A program made the position numbers and the translations under genes. From DALYLB01 sp046154695 (GTDB taxonomy: Bacteria > Acidobacteriota > Blastocatellia > RBC074), in contig JBJXFI010000468.1 in the NCBI GenBank assembly GCA_046154695.1, positions 1-5,064 of the forward strand: 5,064 bases of DNA, in the 5' to 3' direction. Positions within the stretch are counted from its first letter, which is position 1, and each line of letters begins with the position of its first letter. Shown in pieces: positions 1 through 5,064 of this stretch. A model generated the notes under the pieces. It worked only from the letters and a program-made list of their open reading frames with translations, searched no databases and was not told the origin of the DNA.

Positions 1-20
1 CCCCGGACCGCGCCACGCTC

Positions 21-115
21 TATCGCCCCTGCCGGGGCGCGAGCCGGGGGCGGGCGATACCGGCGGTTACGCTTCGCTTCACCGCCGGCTACCATCCATC
101 GCCCCTATCGGGGCT
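21..115. repeat. Palindrome-rich intergenic repeat with two copies of one hairpin module
   Basis: The stretch is built from inverted repeats. CGCCCC at 24-29 pairs with GGGGCG at 34-39 around a 4-base loop. GCCCC at 101-105 pairs with GGGGC at 110-114, and the flanking ATCGCCCCT is shared, so the module occurs twice in the same orientation. Between them CCGGCGGT (60-67) pairs with ACCGCCGG (81-88) around a 13-base loop. TATCGCCC (21-28) can alternatively pair with GGGCGATA (52-59), giving a competing larger fold. There is no credible coding frame. The layout fits a dispersed REP-like intergenic element; I recall similar GC-hairpin elements in planctomycete and related genomes, but one copy in one window cannot prove dispersal. 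The last hairpin is followed by TCTTGTGT, so it could also end transcription of a gene to the left. Confidence 0.55.
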
Positions 116-167
116 CTTGTGTCCCACTTTTAATCACACCCACGCGGATCGACCGCGACCGCCAACC

Positions 168-196
168 TTTACAAGATAAGCGTTTATCTCTATAGT
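168..196 (+). promoter_or_regulatory. Sigma-70-type promoter for the dehydrogenase-rhaM operon
   Basis: TTTACA at 168-173 matches the TTGACA -35 consensus at five of six positions, and TATAGT at 191-196 matches TATAAT at five of six. The spacer is exactly 17 bp. The element lies in an AT-rich island inside an otherwise GC-rich leader, which is unusual here. Transcription would begin near 203, leaving about 140 bases of leader before the dehydrogenase start codon. The prediction rests on sequence match alone. It is the best promoter I can find in the window. Confidence 0.6.
174..189. promoter_or_regulatory. Putative LacI-type operator inside the promoter spacer
   Basis: The 16-bp near-palindrome AGATAAGCGTTTATCT has matching 6-bp arms (174-179 and 184-189), one mismatched pair, and a CG dinucleotide at its exact centre. 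Even-length palindromes with a central CG are characteristic of LacI-family operators, and LacI-family regulators often control sugar catabolism. It lies wholly between the -35 and -10 boxes, so a bound protein would block RNA polymerase. The natural inference is a repressor released by a rhamnose-related effector. No regulator gene is visible in the window, so the regulator family remains a guess; other dimeric regulators also bind such sites. Confidence 0.45.
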
Positions 197-235
197 TCGC
201 CCTTCCGTTTTTCATCGGTACATCACACAAAACCG

Positions 236-263
236 CTCGCCGGAGGCGATGCCTCGCCGGAGG
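236..263 (+). repeat. Direct repeat and small hairpins in the operon leader
   Basis: The 11-base unit CTCGCCGGAGG occurs at 236-246 and again at 253-263. Between the copies GAGGC (243-247) can pair with GCCTC (251-255) over a 3-base loop, or CCTC (252-255) with GAGG (260-263) over GCCG, so two mutually exclusive small hairpins are possible. A purine-rich AGGAGG follows at 267-272. A role in leader RNA folding is possible, but nothing in the sequence establishes one. Confidence 0.35.
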
Positions 264-328
264 GAGAGGAGGGCGTTTGTGTGGAGTGTCGATTGGGTCG
301 GTTGAGATCCCCGCGGGGGGAGATTCGT

Positions 329-336
329 GGAAGAGA
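329..336 (+). promoter_or_regulatory. Ribosome binding site supporting the ATG at 343
   Basis: GGAAGAGA ends six bases before the ATG at 343, giving a moderate Shine-Dalgarno match at good spacing. It supports this ATG over the upstream in-frame TTG at 277, which would add 22 residues ahead of the normal start of the SDR fold. Confidence 0.6.
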
Positions 337-342
337 CAAACA

Positions 343-1089
343 ATGGGAAATCAATTTGAAGGACAGGTGGCGGTGATCACGGGCGGGGGCTCCGGGCTCG
401 GGTTGGCGATCGCGACGCGGCTGGCGGCGGAGGGAGCGAGGGTGGCCATGATCGATCTGCGGGAAGAGCCGCTGCAGGCGGCCGTTCAGACGGTCGGCGC
501 GAATGGCGCGATCTTTCCGTGCGATGTGACCAATGAAGCGCAGGTCGCGGAGGTCATGGGGCGAATCGCGGAGCGGATGGGCCGCATCGATATCCTGGTC
601 AACAGCGCGGGCGTTACGGGCAGGACGAACGTCAGGACGCATGAAGTCGAGTTCGACGATTTCAAGTTCGTCTTCGATGTGAACGTCAATGGCTGCTTTC
701 TGACGTCCCGGGCCGCGCTTCCGGTGATGCTGCGCCAGGGCTATGGGCGCATCCTGCATATCTCGTCGATCGCCGGCAAGGAAGGGAACGCCGGGATGCT
801 GGCCTATTCGGCCGCCAAATCGGCCGTGATCGGCATGGCCAAGGTGCAGGGGAAGGAGTACGCCGAAAACGGAATCACGGTCAACGCGCTCGCGCCAGCC
901 GTCATTCGAACCGCGATGGTCGACGCGCTTCCCGAAGCGCAGGTCAGCTATATGACCGACAAGATTCCGATGAAGCGATGCGGAACCCTGGAAGAGATCG
1001 CGAATCTCGCCGCCTTCATTGTGTCTCCGGGGGCGAGCTTCACCACCGGATTCACCTTCGATATGACCGGAGGCAGGGCGACGTACTGA
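343..1089 (+). CDS. SDR-family NAD-dependent oxidoreductase, probable deoxysugar or sugar-acid dehydrogenase
   Basis: This is a 248-residue classical short-chain dehydrogenase, the usual length for the family, and a cytosolic Rossmann-fold enzyme. The cofactor loop is TGGGSGLG (residues 13-20). Asp38 at the end of the second strand favours NAD over NADP. NSAG is at 87-90. The catalytic set is complete: Asn114, Ser142, Tyr155 and Lys159, in SSIAG and YSAAK contexts. No transmembrane or export signal is seen. Generic annotation would be FabG-like 3-oxoacyl-ACP reductase. However, it shares a probable operon with rhaM and lacks fatty-acid synthesis neighbours, and its C-terminus (FDMTGGRATY) resembles sugar-pathway SDRs as I remember them. 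A role in the non-phosphorylating L-rhamnose route is therefore more likely, either L-rhamnose 1-dehydrogenase or 2-keto-3-deoxy-L-rhamnonate 4-dehydrogenase. Fold and cofactor class are secure; the substrate is inferred from context. A promoter with an embedded operator lies upstream. Confidence 0.9.
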   Translation: MGNQFEGQVAVITGGGSGLGLAIATRLAAEGARVAMIDLREEPLQAAVQTVGANGAIFPCDVTNEAQVAEVMGRIAERMGRIDILVNSAGVTGRTNVRTHEVEFDDFKFVFDVNVNGCFLTSRAALPVMLRQGYGRILHISSIAGKEGNAGMLAYSAAKSAVIGMAKVQGKEYAENGITVNALAPAVIRTAMVDALPEAQVSYMTDKIPMKRCGTLEEIANLAAFIVSPGASFTTGFTFDMTGGRATY

Positions 1090-1092
1090 TCC

Positions 1093-1115
1093 CGAGCCTC
1101 CCCGGCGGAGGCTCG
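1093..1115 (+). other. Strong intercistronic RNA hairpin after the dehydrogenase stop
   Basis: CGAGCCTCC (1093-1101) pairs perfectly with GGAGGCTCG (1107-1115) around a 5-base loop, starting four bases after the stop codon. No run of T follows (CCGAAACG), so it does not look like an intrinsic terminator. Such hairpins can protect the 3' end of the upstream message from exonucleases or tune downstream expression. Here it could make the dehydrogenase more abundant than the two products that follow. Confidence 0.55.
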
Positions 1116-1135
1116 CCGAAACGCGGGAAAGATTC

Positions 1136-1237
1136 ATGGGCTGGTTGAGAAAACGCTTCAATGAAATCATCTCGATGTGCTTTATGATGGTCGGCATCAC
1201 GCCGCCGGAAAAGTATCGAAACAAGGAAGAGAAGTAA
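1136..1237 (+). CDS. Small 33-residue amphipathic protein of unknown function
   Basis: I do not recognise this gene. It begins MGWLRKRF and ends in TAA, and fits between the dehydrogenase (46 bases upstream) and rhaM (41 bases downstream). Coding character is good: by hand count, third positions are about 73% G+C (24 of 33 codons) against 33% at both first and second positions. That is the pattern of a translated frame in a GC-rich genome. A modest Shine-Dalgarno GGGA (1125-1128) sits seven bases before the ATG. The protein has a basic N-terminus (Arg5, Lys6, Arg7), a hydrophobic stretch rich in Ile, Met and Phe (about residues 11-21), Pro-Pro at 23-24, and a highly charged Lys/Glu tail. The hydrophobic part is too short for a confident membrane helix but could be membrane-associated or pack against a partner protein. 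Its place in the operon suggests a role in rhamnose metabolism or transport; this is inference only. Confidence 0.6.
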   Translation: MGWLRKRFNEIISMCFMMVGITPPEKYRNKEEK

Positions 1238-1278
1238 TAGCGGCGATCGCCGATAGAAAGGAACAGGAGCGTCCGCGC

Positions 1279-1593
1279 ATGATCCGCAAGGCCTTTCTCA
1301 TGACCCTCAAACCTGGGCGGCAGGAGGAATACGAGCGCCGGCACAATCCCATCTGGCCGGAACTGCGGGCGGTGCTGAAAGAGCATGGCGTCCACCAATA
1401 CTCGATCTTCCTCGATCGGGGAACGGATCGCCTCTTCGCCTGCGCCGAGATCGAATCCGAATCGTGGTGGGAGGCGATCGCCCGGAACGAAGTGTGCCGC
1501 GCATGGTGGGCTCATATGGCCGAATTGATGCTGACAAACGAGGATCTGAGCCCGCTGGCCGAACCGCTCGATGAAGTGTTTCATATGGACTGA
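1279..1593 (+). CDS. rhaM: L-rhamnose mutarotase
   Basis: This 104-residue enzyme interconverts the alpha and beta anomers of L-rhamnose, giving downstream enzymes the form they need. It is cytosolic and has a small dimeric alpha/beta-barrel fold in characterised relatives. The sequence closely follows E. coli RhaM, including the N-terminal MIRKAF and RRHNPIWPEL, the same length, and the known active-site residues at identical positions: Tyr18, His22 (catalytic acid), Tyr41 and Trp76-Trp77. The ATG at 1279 gives exactly the family N-terminus, with AGGAG (1265-1269) nine bases upstream. An in-frame GTG at 1177 would add 34 residues and overlap the small gene, so it is rejected. It is the third gene of the probable operon with the SDR dehydrogenase. 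RhaM occurs with both the isomerase-kinase route and the non-phosphorylating route; the SDR neighbour favours the latter. I am very sure of the identity. Confidence 0.96.
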   Translation: MIRKAFLMTLKPGRQEEYERRHNPIWPELRAVLKEHGVHQYSIFLDRGTDRLFACAEIESESWWEAIARNEVCRAWWAHMAELMLTNEDLSPLAEPLDEVFHMD

Positions 1594-1606
1594 CCCGGGA
1601 CAGCCG

Positions 1607-1645
1607 CCACGGTGCGATGAGGATCGCAGGCGTGGAATTTGCTTT
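1607..1645 (+). terminator. Possible intrinsic terminator after rhaM
   Basis: Fourteen bases after the rhaM stop a two-part stem can form. CCACG (1607-1611) pairs with CGTGG (1631-1635), and inside it TGCGAT (1613-1618) pairs with ATCGCA (1623-1628) over the loop GAGG, separated by a small internal loop. AATTTGCTTT follows, an interrupted T-rich tail. The structure would close the rhamnose operon before the efflux gene. The weak T-run keeps confidence moderate. Confidence 0.45.
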
Positions 1646-1703
1646 CCCGTGACATTCTTGCAACCTCCTTGCGTTGGCGGGCGTCTTCATCATTGCCAAC
1701 AGA

Positions 1704-1756
1704 GCCGGCTGGGCCGGCTGGCGGCCGGATCAATTTCAAACTAAATTCTTATTCAG
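1704..1756 (+). promoter_or_regulatory. Region upstream of the RND gene: tandem 9-bp repeat and AT-rich patch
   Basis: GCCGGCTGG is repeated back to back at 1704-1712 and 1713-1721; it can also fold as GCCGGC-TGG-GCCGGC. An AT-rich patch (about 1729-1756) follows just before the RND gene, where a promoter might be expected. TAAATT at 1742-1747 is a weak -10 candidate, but no -35 box lies at proper spacing. I therefore do not call a promoter. The gap of 178 bases between rhaM and the RND gene still argues for separate transcription. Confidence 0.25.
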
Positions 1757-1771
1757 GCAGGCTCAGGACTT

Positions 1772-5017
<3,246 letters not shown>

Positions 5018-5046
5018 AATATCGCGAAGAGGGAGCGGCCCGGCGG

Positions 5047-5054
5047 GGAGGTGA
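5047..5054 (+). promoter_or_regulatory. Strong Shine-Dalgarno for a gene starting at or just past the right edge
   Basis: GGAGGTGA is a full eight-base complement of the 16S rRNA 3' end (anti-SD TCACCTCC). It stands 30 bases after the RND stop, and nine bases remain before the final A of the window. A start codon at or just after 5064 would have good spacing. This implies a downstream gene probably co-transcribed with the pump. The GTG at 5051 lies inside the Shine-Dalgarno itself and is not a good start. Confidence 0.6.
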
Positions 5055-5064
5055 AGATCCTTTA

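Noticed and set aside
21..115. CRISPR array
   Set aside because: There are only two short copies of a self-complementary module, with no regular repeat-spacer pattern and no cas genes.
277..342. N-terminal extension of the SDR from a TTG at 277
   Set aside because: The added 22 residues lie ahead of the normal SDR N-terminus. The ATG at 343 has its own Shine-Dalgarno and gives the usual family length.
1177..1278. N-terminal extension of RhaM from a GTG at 1177
   Set aside because: E. coli RhaM begins at the residue matching the ATG at 1279, the active-site numbering then agrees exactly, and AGGAG precedes that ATG.
223..1584. Minus-strand open frame of 453 codons
   Set aside because: It covers the SDR gene, the small gene and rhaM in antisense. 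It has low-complexity Arg/His/Pro-rich composition and no family features.

Overview
This window is GC-rich (about 60% by eye) chromosomal DNA from a Gram-negative-type bacterium. An RND inner-membrane pump implies a cell envelope with two membranes. The combination of a short-chain dehydrogenase ending in GGRATY, a RhaM mutarotase and a palindrome-rich intergenic repeat reminds me of Planctomycetota and related PVC-group genomes. That assignment is an impression from memory, not a demonstration. All recognised genes are on the + strand.

Bases 1-342 hold no convincing gene. Bases 21-115 are a compact cluster of GC-rich hairpins with two copies of one hairpin module, probably a dispersed intergenic repeat. 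Next comes a near-consensus sigma-70-type promoter (TTTACA, 17-bp spacer, TATAGT; 168-196). Its spacer contains an inverted repeat centred on CG that looks like a LacI-family operator. An untranslated leader of about 140 bases follows.

Bases 343-1593 form a probable three-gene operon for L-rhamnose (6-deoxyhexose) use. It contains an SDR-family NAD-dependent dehydrogenase, a 33-codon gene for a small amphipathic protein that I do not recognise, and rhaM (L-rhamnose mutarotase, every expected active-site residue present). A 9-bp GC-rich hairpin sits just after the dehydrogenase stop. A possible terminator hairpin follows rhaM. RhaM would supply the correct anomer of the sugar, and the dehydrogenase would act on rhamnose or a derived sugar acid. 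The other pathway genes must lie elsewhere.

Bases 1772-5017 encode a full-length RND (AcrB/MexB-like, HAE-type) proton-driven efflux permease with an intact proton-relay set. It is probably a separate transcription unit. No periplasmic adaptor gene lies to its left. A strong Shine-Dalgarno sequence at the extreme right edge shows that another gene starts at or just beyond the end of the window, and this is the likeliest place for a partner.

The window is mostly ordinary. The observations most worth following are the small protein inside the rhamnose operon and the operator embedded in the promoter. I see no CRISPR array, tRNA, rRNA, insertion sequence or phage gene.
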